Assembly: GCA_041675005.1 (NCBI GenBank) | Contig: JBAYUQ010000018.1 | Location: forward strand, 1 to 64,000 | From: PGYR01 sp041675005 | Lineage (GTDB): Bacteria; Bacteroidota; Ignavibacteria; Kapaibacteriales; UBA2268 | DNA: 64,000 nucleotides | Direction of reading: 5' to 3' | Shown here: piece after piece, positions 1 to 5,183 of the stretch | Numbering within the stretch: the first letter of the stretch is position 1 | How the letters are laid out: each line of letters starts with the position of its first letter | Translations under genes and position numbers: made by a program | The notes under the pieces: model-generated | The model's input: only the letters and a program-made list of their open reading frames with translations | What the model was told of the DNA's origin: nothing | The model's database searches: none

Positions 1-105
1 CAAAAGAAGTTCGAAGGTGTATGTAATAAATTCAATATGCCTTATTGTGTTGCTTACTCAGTGGAGCAGGCAGAAGAAAAAGTAAATCAAATATTTAATA
101 ATTAG
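1..105 (+). CDS. C-terminus of probable VRR-NUC-type phage nuclease (partial)
   Basis: The window opens inside this gene; only the last 34 residues and the TAG stop are visible. The end (CVAYSVEQAEEKVNQIF) resembles the C-terminal strand and helix of phage VRR-NUC nucleases, which often finish with a hydrophobic strand, 'YSVEE' and an amphipathic helix. The active site would lie off the window, so the family call is an inference from about 30 residues. The next gene starts 9 bases downstream behind a good SD, so the two are probably co-transcribed in the phage early region. Confidence 0.4.
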   Translation, partial: QKKFEGVCNKFNMPYCVAYSVEQAEEKVNQIFNN

Positions 106-114
106 GAGTATATC

Positions 115-723
115 ATGGAATTATCATCAACATCAATTTTACTAATATTAGGGTATATAATTCTAATAGTAGCGTTAATTACAATCATCATTAGTTATGC
201 GAACTATAAAGATGAGAAGGACAAAGAGGTAGAGAATCTAAATAAAGACTATGATTTAGCAATACAGGAAACTGAGAAGCTAAAAGAAGAAGTGCGGAAG
301 CGTAAAAACTATGAAAAATACATTGACGCTGACGTAAAAGATTTGAAAGAAGCATTAGCACATAAAACCAAAAGCGAATCATCTCTCCAACGCAAAGTAG
401 AAGTATTAGCTGAAGAGAATAAATTCTTAATCGAACACGGTCCAAAAGTACTAAAGTTAAATGTTGCAGCGAAATTATATGACAAGTTAGTAGATGGAAC
501 TGAAATAGCAGTACCACTAGCATATAATAAATACTGGAAAAAAAGACTCTCTGATGATGATGGAGTTTTAAAAGAGTTTCATTTAGCTGAAGTATCAAAC
601 GGGACTCAGAAAGGGTATCAGACTACTAAATTTATAGTGAATTATTCGGAAGTAGCTCAGAAAGAGAAATCAAATGAAGACTCTAAGTTCTTTCATATTT
701 ATCTGGGTGAGCGTTTAAATTAA
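115..723 (+). CDS. membrane-anchored coiled-coil phage protein, unknown function
   Basis: This 202-aa protein has one N-terminal transmembrane helix (about residues 8-28). A charged, Lys/Glu-rich predicted coiled coil follows (about 30-115), then a C-terminal domain of about 85 residues with no family I recognise. The cytoplasmic side probably carries the C-terminal domain. The start has a clear SD (AGGAG, 8 bases before ATG). Its TAA overlaps the next ATG by one base, so translation is likely coupled to the diphosphohydrolase gene. Function unknown. Confidence 0.7.
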   Translation: MELSSTSILLILGYIILIVALITIIISYANYKDEKDKEVENLNKDYDLAIQETEKLKEEVRKRKNYEKYIDADVKDLKEALAHKTKSESSLQRKVEVLAEENKFLIEHGPKVLKLNVAAKLYDKLVDGTEIAVPLAYNKYWKKRLSDDDGVLKEFHLAEVSNGTQKGYQTTKFIVNYSEVAQKEKSNEDSKFFHIYLGERLN

Positions 724-1220
724 TGGAAAGAGCCACCAGACATAATGAAGGCAAGTTAAAATGGACTTTAGTATCCTTTGAAGCATTAGAACCAATGGTA
801 AAGGTACTTGAGTTCGGTGCCAAGAAATATGAGATTGACAACTGGAAGAAAGGATTATACACTACAGAGATTTGCGAGAGTATGCTCCGTCATATTTTCG
901 CTTATCTCAACGGTGAGAATCTTGATGAAGATAGTGGATTATCCCATATTGGTCACATCCAAGCTAATGCAATGTTCTTAGGTTATATGGACTTGAAGAT
1001 GCCAGCTTTTGATGATAGAAGGCAAGTAATTGCTAACATAAGACTAAATGATGAATATTGTAAGGAATTTATCAAGGGTCTGTTAAAAGAAAAACAAGCT
1101 TTATACACCGAAAAAACATACGTAGAATCAATGGGCGGAGCATATAATCCACCTAAAGACAACAGACCATTTGCACCATTATTCGACAATAAGAAAATAC
1201 CTAAGCCCATTATTGAATAA
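723..1220 (+). CDS. dATP/dGTP diphosphohydrolase N-terminal-domain protein (phage nucleotide metabolism)
   Basis: The 165-aa product begins RHNEGKLKWTLVSFEALEPM and continues with FGAKKYEIDNWKKG and SMLRHIFAYLNGENLDEDSG. This is the signature of the phage dATP/dGTP diphosphohydrolase N-terminal family (DUF5664), a relative of all-alpha NTP pyrophosphohydrolases. Family members are proposed to hydrolyse dATP or dGTP; some phage relatives serve 2-aminoadenine synthesis. The helical E/D-rich segment with H-G-E-N...D-D-S-G would bind metal. No PurZ-like or DNA polymerase gene is visible, so a base-modification role cannot be inferred here. Expressed with the preceding gene (one-base overlap). Confidence 0.75.
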   Translation: MERATRHNEGKLKWTLVSFEALEPMVKVLEFGAKKYEIDNWKKGLYTTEICESMLRHIFAYLNGENLDEDSGLSHIGHIQANAMFLGYMDLKMPAFDDRRQVIANIRLNDEYCKEFIKGLLKEKQALYTEKTYVESMGGAYNPPKDNRPFAPLFDNKKIPKPIIE

Positions 1221-1266
1221 TCTTGTGTGTAACTACATAGATAAAAGCATAATACGGAAATTAAAA

Positions 1267-1578
1267 ATGAATTATATTACTGAAATAGTTAAGGTTATAA
1301 GAGATAGTGAAATAGAGCAGTTGGGAACTGGACTAGATGATTTACTAATTCATAATGAAGGAAGGCAGATAGCCAATCATTTATTAATAAATCATCAGAA
1401 GACAAGGATATATATACCTAGTATCTGGCTAGTATTTAAACCGGCCGTAGTAAGGTATATAAAACACAATGAGCATTTTACAGATAAAGATATCAAACGA
1501 ATAGCAAGTGACTTAGGCATTATGCCACGAACATTACGATCAGCATTAAATGAAGAAGAAGGTAAGTATGAAAATTAG
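1267..1578 (+). CDS. Mor-like HTH transcription activator (probable)
   Basis: I take the ATG at 1267 (103 aa); an upstream ATG at 1171 would overlap the diphosphohydrolase by 50 bases. The pattern G-(L)-DDLLIHNEGRQIANHLL, then KTRIYIP, then a C-terminal helix-turn-helix (DKDIKRIASDLGIMPRTLRSAL) recalls the Mor/C activators of Mu-like phages, where a dimerisation helix bundle and an 'rlYIPk' strand precede the HTH. Such proteins switch on middle or late phage promoters. The assignment rests on motif order, not close identity, but the Mu-like head genes downstream agree with it. A generic phage HTH protein is the alternative. Confidence 0.5.
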   Translation: MNYITEIVKVIRDSEIEQLGTGLDDLLIHNEGRQIANHLLINHQKTRIYIPSIWLVFKPAVVRYIKHNEHFTDKDIKRIASDLGIMPRTLRSALNEEEGKYEN

Positions 1579-1849
1579 AAAGTGGACCTACAAAGAAGAG
1601 TAAATACTCAAGGATAATTATAGCGGTTTTACAAATAAGGAATTGGCAACTAAGCTAGACAGGACTGTGGTAGCAATAAAAAGTAGAGCTAAAGAACTTG
1701 GGTTAAGGAAAGCATCCCCGATCATAAAAATTAAAACTTGTAAGAAACCAAAAGAAGTAGCGGCAGCCAAACCGAAACCTAAATTTAAGAGTTATTATCA
1801 GCCAATAAGTATAGAAGCAGTGTGGCATTCTTATGGGATAAGAGTATAA
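1568..1849 (+). pseudogene. Myb/SANT-like DNA-binding protein interrupted by an in-frame TAA
   Basis: From ATG 1568 the reading frame gives RKWTYKEE, hits TAA at 1601-1603, and continues in the same frame with ILKDNYSGFTNKELATKLDRTVVAIKSRAKELGL. Together the halves make one recognisable Myb-like (SANT) domain: W-T-x-E-E, L-x-x-x-Y, N-x-E-L-A-x-x-L-x-R-T, I-x-x-R-A-x-x-L-G-L. The tail is Lys/Pro-rich and the frame ends at 1849. A TTG at 1643 could start a shorter protein, but it would lack the first helix and has no SD. So this is a nonsense mutant, a truncated remnant or a readthrough gene. It overlaps the end of the previous gene. Confidence 0.6.
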
Positions 1850-1919
1850 GGTTTACTTCGAAATAAACTAAAACTAGGAGGAATTATGAAATAATATAGA
1901 AATAAAAATCAAATAGTTC

Positions 1920-1947
1920 AAGCCACTTAAAAATAAGTGGCTTTTTC
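1920..1947 (+). terminator. rho-independent terminator of the phage early operon
   Basis: AGCCACTT and AAGTGGCT form a perfect 8-bp stem around AAAAAT, followed by TTTTCTTT. It lies downstream of the broken Myb-like gene and upstream of the amidoligase promoter, so it separates the two units. Between the Myb-like frame and this hairpin is a strong SD (AGGAGG) followed by ATG AAA TAA, a two-codon frame with no product. Confidence 0.8.
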
Positions 1948-1962
1948 TTTGTAATTAGTTGA

Positions 1963-2040
1963 AATAAAGTGAGTTATAACTTGACTTGCCTTGTTATTAG
2001 TGTTATGTTGCTACTAATAAAATTAAACATAAACACATTA
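1963..2040 (+). promoter_or_regulatory. accessory-cassette promoter, copy 1 (sigma70-like)
   Basis: TTGACT at 1981-1986 and TATGTT at 2004-2009 are 17 bases apart, as in a sigma70-type promoter. The whole 78-bp block, including the leader down to AAACACATTAA, recurs at 4486-4563 with only a few mismatches and a one-base length difference. Copy 1 is followed by AAGGAG and the amidoligase ATG at 2060. Conservation of leader as well as core promoter suggests a shared regulator or a recent duplication. No operator palindrome is obvious inside it. Confidence 0.6.
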
Positions 2041-2059
2041 ACAATAAGGAGTTACGAAG

Positions 2060-2992
2060 ATGAACGCAGAACAAATAATAAGAGGAACAGGAACAAAAAG
2101 TCAAAAAATGAGAGACTTATTTGACTTAGGATTTTCGAGAACAGAAGTTGCACAGATGATGGGTGCAGGATACGGATTTGTACAAAACGTGTATCAAGCA
2201 TATTATCAAACAGGCAGATTTCAAGAAGTATTAGAAAGCAACTCAACTTTCAACTTTCGTTTCAACAGAACTTTTGGAATTGAAATAGAAGGATATAATT
2301 GCGATAGAGATGAGCTAGCAAGAAAGCTTACAGAAAGAGGAATACAGACTAACCATGAGAGTTACAACCACACTACAAGAAGAGCATGGAAAGTAATATA
2401 TGACGGCAGCTTGTCAGGAAACAAAAGCTTCGAAGTTGTAAGCCCAGTCTTGAAAGGACAAAATGGACTAGACCAACTGCAAACGGTTTGCGAAGTATTG
2501 GAAGAGATGAACGCCAAAGTAAATAAGACTTGTGGATTACACATTCACATTGGAGTAAGCGATTACGAAATAGAAGATTGGAAACGCTTATTTAAAAATT
2601 ACATAAAAATGGAAAAGACGGTTGATGCTTTTATGCCAAACTCAAGAAGAAAGAGCAACAACACTTATACAAAATCATTAGTAAAACCGAATTACAAACA
2701 AATAATAGAAGAAGCTTCAAACTTAGAAGGATTAGAAAGAAGCTTATTAAGAAGCGATAGATACCACAAAATAAATACTAAATGTTTCTGGAGACAAAAA
2801 ACGGTAGAATTTCGCCAACATTCAGGAACAGTAGATTTTGCGAAAATTTCAAACTGGGTAAAATTTGTGATGAGATTGACAGACTATTCAAAAACATCAT
2901 TATTACAAAGTAAAAGAATAGATAATTTAGAATTTTGCTCAGACGAATTAAAAGAATTTTACAAACAAAGAACACAAGCATTAGCTTCATAA
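2060..2992 (+). CDS. HTH-amidoligase (COOH-NH2 ligase, Amidoligase_2-like)
   Basis: This 310-aa protein has an N-terminal HTH-like segment (FDLGFSRTEVAQMMGAGYGFVQ, split here as residues 21-42) and then a glutamine-synthetase-fold amidoligase domain. Visible motifs are the metal-binding G-I-E-I-E (residues 73-77), C-G-L-H-I-H-I-G (158-165) and V-E-F-R-Q-H-S-G-T (249-257). In this family they bind ATP/Mg and join an amino group to a carboxylate, making isopeptide or peptide bonds. It has a strong SD and its own promoter. Two co-directional genes follow within 10 bases, the last a gamma-glutamylcyclotransferase, the pairing expected where gamma-glutamyl or peptide tags are added and removed. 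The substrate is unknown. Confidence 0.8.
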   Translation: MNAEQIIRGTGTKSQKMRDLFDLGFSRTEVAQMMGAGYGFVQNVYQAYYQTGRFQEVLESNSTFNFRFNRTFGIEIEGYNCDRDELARKLTERGIQTNHESYNHTTRRAWKVIYDGSLSGNKSFEVVSPVLKGQNGLDQLQTVCEVLEEMNAKVNKTCGLHIHIGVSDYEIEDWKRLFKNYIKMEKTVDAFMPNSRRKSNNTYTKSLVKPNYKQIIEEASNLEGLERSLLRSDRYHKINTKCFWRQKTVEFRQHSGTVDFAKISNWVKFVMRLTDYSKTSLLQSKRIDNLEFCSDELKEFYKQRTQALAS

Positions 2993-3002
2993 GGAGAATA
3001 AA

Positions 3003-3239
3003 ATGAAAAAGTATATATTAAAAGGTGGTGGCAAAATTAAAGCCACCACTCCCACTGGGATAATAGAACAAATAAGAGCAACGAGTCTGCACCCTTGCGA
3101 TACACTTGAAAAATATATGGTCGAGGTTTCCCGATCATGTCACCAAGATAATGGTTCGAATATAAGAACCGAGAGTCATAGGAAGTTTGTAAATGATTTG
3201 ATTGCTAACGGATTTATAGAAGAGGTTAATAATGGTTAA
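3003..3239 (+). CDS. small protein of the amidoligase cassette, unknown function
   Basis: A 78-aa protein preceded by AAGGAG at ideal spacing. It begins with a basic strand (KKYILKGGGKIKATTPTG); the rest is predicted helical: I-E-Q-I-R-A-T-S, L-E-K-Y-M-V-E-V-S-R, then E-S-H-R-K-F-V-N-D-L-I-A-N-G-F-I-E-E. It lies 10 bases after the amidoligase, and its last codons overlap the start of the cyclotransferase. Conserved-looking placement between ligase and cyclotransferase makes it the first candidate for adaptor or substrate of the ligase; that is inference from position only. It has no signal peptide or transmembrane segment. Confidence 0.65.
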   Translation: MKKYILKGGGKIKATTPTGIIEQIRATSLHPCDTLEKYMVEVSRSCHQDNGSNIRTESHRKFVNDLIANGFIEEVNNG

Positions 3240-3543
3240 GGTTTTTGTTTATGGTACACTGAGAAAGGGTTGTACCAATCATCGATTATTGGAAGACATT
3301 GACTTCGTTGATGCAGAGTGCAAAGGAATAGAACGCTTTTGGAAGGTAGGTTATAGTTTCCCTTTCGCAAGGCACAATAAAGAAAGTAAAATTTATGGTG
3401 AGTTATATTCTGTTGATAAAGAAACCCTTGCAAGGTTAGATTTACTTGAAGGTCATCCTAGTTTTTACAAGCGTGAATTGTTAAGAGTAAGTGATAGCAA
3501 AGGTAAGGAATATCAAGCGTGGATTTATTTAGTACAAAAGTAA
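3232..3543 (+). CDS. gamma-glutamylcyclotransferase family protein (AIG2/GGACT-like)
   Basis: This 103-aa protein has the whole minimal GGCT fold. Y-G-T-L (residues 7-10) begins the glycine-rich substrate loop, followed by R-K-G, and the family's acid/base glutamate is E73 in L-D-L-L-E-G-H-P-S-F-Y-K-R. The family cyclises gamma-glutamyl groups, releasing pyroglutamate from gamma-glutamyl amines or epsilon-lysine isopeptides. It overlaps the preceding gene by 8 bases, so translation is coupled. Together with the upstream ligase it suggests a make-and-break amide chemistry carried by the prophage. Confidence 0.85.
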   Translation: MVKVFVYGTLRKGCTNHRLLEDIDFVDAECKGIERFWKVGYSFPFARHNKESKIYGELYSVDKETLARLDLLEGHPSFYKRELLRVSDSKGKEYQAWIYLVQK

Positions 3544-3597
3544 TTTTTTCTTGCATAATATTATTCTAATTATTATTTTGCTAAAGCTAAATTTCGC

Positions 3598-3664
3598 CCA
3601 TCTGAGCAACAAAGTTAACTTTTGTTAAAGAAGTTATCTGCCTGTTATAACAATCTCAGATGGG
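3598..3664 (+). promoter_or_regulatory. inverted repeat / possible attenuator overlapping a start codon
   Basis: CCCATCTGAG (3598-3607) pairs perfectly with CTCAGATGGG (3655-3664), and TATTTTTGTTTTT follows the second arm, as in an intrinsic terminator. The 47-base loop holds a near-palindrome, ACAAAGTTAACTTTTGT. The ATG at 3660 sits in the right arm, so folding would both terminate cassette transcription and bury that start. Alternatively the ATG at 3660 is not used and translation begins at TTG 3699. Confidence 0.5.
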
Positions 3665-4421
3665 TATTTTTGTTTTTAATCAAAATATAGGTGTTCCATT
3701 GAAATTTTTATTCTTCCTACTATTGGTAATAATATATTTTGCGATCAAACAAATATTTGGCTTTGAACTTACAATAGATAATATCATTCAATTACTTACC
3801 TTATTTGCAACAAGTTTTATAGCTCTTTTTGCTTATAGAATTCAAAAACAGACATTATTACATCAGCAGGTATCAGATACTAGACAGTTGGAATTAAGTA
3901 ATAAGTCATTAAAAATAATGGAAACAGAAGCTGAAATAAATAAAAGAACATTTGAAATTCAAAATCTATCAGTTATCCCTATATTTAGATTAGAACCACT
4001 TGAAATTAATGACGTATATGGGAAAAAAATTCAATTAAATCTGGAAGTAATTTCTGAAATTCCAATTATAGTTCATGAATTGTTTATTGAGGAACTTTCG
4101 GAAACGAAAACCCCTTACAAAGGAGATGAAGTTTATAATGTATTAAACAAACACTTAATTTCTTTTAGGGGTTTAGGTTCAAGGGAAATACATAGTAAAG
4201 GTGAGTCTATGTTTTTACTTACCTTTAGATTATATAAAACAGATCCAAATGAAACAGAATTGATATCAAAATTTTGTGAATCACACCAACTTATCATTCA
4301 TTATTCTAGTATTATGGACAAAAACTTCAAAGCAAGAGACCTTCATTACATTAGAAAAGAAGATTTTAGAATCATTAAAACTCCTATTGACTTAGAGAGA
4401 ATGAAACAGTTTTTAGGCTGA
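3660..4421 (+). CDS. two-TM membrane protein with cytoplasmic domain, unknown function
   Basis: A 253-aa product with two hydrophobic helices near the N-terminus (about residues 12-31 and 41-60), a short basic/coiled segment (about 62-100), and a beta-rich soluble domain to the end. I recognise no family. The first ATG lies inside a terminator-like hairpin, so a TTG at 3699 just before the first membrane helix is a possible alternative start. The gene stands alone between the amidoligase cassette and the second promoter copy. Its position and membrane layout resemble prophage cargo (superinfection exclusion or lysogenic conversion), which is inference. Confidence 0.55.
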   Translation: MGIFVFNQNIGVPLKFLFFLLLVIIYFAIKQIFGFELTIDNIIQLLTLFATSFIALFAYRIQKQTLLHQQVSDTRQLELSNKSLKIMETEAEINKRTFEIQNLSVIPIFRLEPLEINDVYGKKIQLNLEVISEIPIIVHELFIEELSETKTPYKGDEVYNVLNKHLISFRGLGSREIHSKGESMFLLTFRLYKTDPNETELISKFCESHQLIIHYSSIMDKNFKARDLHYIRKEDFRIIKTPIDLERMKQFLG

Positions 4422-4485
4422 GTTTCTTCTCATCTCGACCTCCTAATTTTGTTCTCCTTTTGGAACAAGCTAGCATACAATTTTT

Positions 4486-4563
4486 AATAAAGTGAGATAT
4501 AACTTGACTTGACTTGTTATTAGTGTTATGTTGCTACTAATAAATTAAGACACAAACACATTA
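4486..4563 (+). promoter_or_regulatory. accessory-cassette promoter, copy 2 (sigma70-like)
   Basis: A near-identical duplicate of the block at 1963-2040: TTGACT at 4504-4509, a 17-base spacer and TATGTT at 4527-4532. The leader TTGCTACTAATAAA and AAACACATTAA are shared as well. It drives the 29-codon frame starting at 4582, which is followed directly by a terminator, giving a transcript of roughly 180 bases. Both copies should respond to the same factor. Confidence 0.6.
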
Positions 4564-4581
4564 AGAAGCAAAGGTAATAAA

Positions 4582-4671
4582 ATGGTAAAGACAACATCAC
4601 TAAAGCACTACAAAGAATTAAAAGCTAAAAATATAAATGTAGAACTTGTAACTAAGCAAGAAATAAATTAA
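4582..4671 (+). CDS. 29-residue peptide gene under the duplicated promoter
   Basis: ATG 4582 opens a 29-codon frame starting MVKTTSLKHYKELKAKNINV and ending VTKQEIN before TAA. The leader has AAAGGTAATAAA in front of the ATG (an AAGG SD at 9-10 bases). It is the only sizeable frame between promoter copy 2 and the terminator at 4678, so the transcript is either this peptide's mRNA or a small RNA. Composition is basic, Lys-rich and soluble. A decayed copy of a longer gene is the alternative. Confidence 0.45.
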   Translation: MVKTTSLKHYKELKAKNINVELVTKQEIN

Positions 4672-4677
4672 AAAAAG

Positions 4678-4706
4678 AAGGACGGCTATAAACCGTCCTT
4701 TTTTTA
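4678..4706. terminator. bidirectional rho-independent terminator
   Basis: AAGGACGG and CCGTCCTT form an 8-bp stem with loop CTATAAA; T7 follows on the + strand and A-rich sequence precedes it, giving a T-run on the - strand too. It ends the 29-codon transcript from the left and the leftward head operon, whose last stop codon (4704-4706) touches the T-run. Confidence 0.85.
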
Positions 4707-5183
4707 TGTCAATCTCCTAATCTTATTCTCATACGCCTTAATAGTAATATTTCTAATCCTCTGAATATCATCAGGGATTAGAGTTCTTGCGAAAGGTGGC
4801 ATAGGTAAAAATGGTCTTGGAGACATGTGGCGAGTACCCAGCATAACCCATTTAGCATATTCTTTATTAGAACCTAACTTAGGCCCATCATTATCAACTG
4901 TAGTTTGAATAGAACCAAATAAACCACTACTGCCTGTTCGGTTAAGTGTAGGCTTCAAATCATACCTTTTACGTTTATATGCCTTCTTAGTAGACTCAGC
5001 AAGTGGTGCCCATGTATGACCTAAATATCTGTTTCCTAGAGTTTGGAACTGCCTAGCAATAGAAGACTGAAGTATCTCACCCTGTGCTAGATATAGCTGC
5101 CGCTTCTCATCTGGAGTAAGTACAAGTAAATCTTGCAATCGCTTCTGAATATCAGTTATAAACTTATCTGAATGAATTATCAT
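4704..5183 (-). CDS. phage virion morphogenesis protein (Mu gpG / Phage_tail_S-like)
   Basis: This 159-aa protein is last in the leftward head operon. It has the Mu gpG layout: N-terminal helices, a central W-A-P-L-A-E-S-T-K-K-A-Y-K segment and the conserved end (E-Y-A-K-W-V-M-L-G-T...M-S-P-R-P-F-L-P). That 'H-Q-x-G...RPFLG' type ending is typical of Phage_tail_S proteins, which act in head completion and head-tail joining. Its start overlaps the portal-MuF stop by 4 bases (ATGA), so the two are translationally coupled. Confidence 0.8.
   Translation of the reverse strand: MIIHSDKFITDIQKRLQDLLVLTPDEKRQLYLAQGEILQSSIARQFQTLGNRYLGHTWAPLAESTKKAYKRKRYDLKPTLNRTGSSGLFGSIQTTVDNDGPKLGSNKEYAKWVMLGTRHMSPRPFLPMPPFARTLIPDDIQRIRNITIKAYENKIRRLT

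Noticed and set aside
191..598. Leftward 135-codon frame opposite the coiled-coil gene
   Set aside because: Leu/Ser/His-rich antisense translation of a Lys/Glu-rich coiled coil, no SD; a typical shadow.
723..1220. 2-aminoadenine (Z-genome) pathway
   Set aside because: Only the dATP/dGTP diphosphohydrolase-type gene is visible; no PurZ or DpoZ partner, so base modification cannot be claimed.
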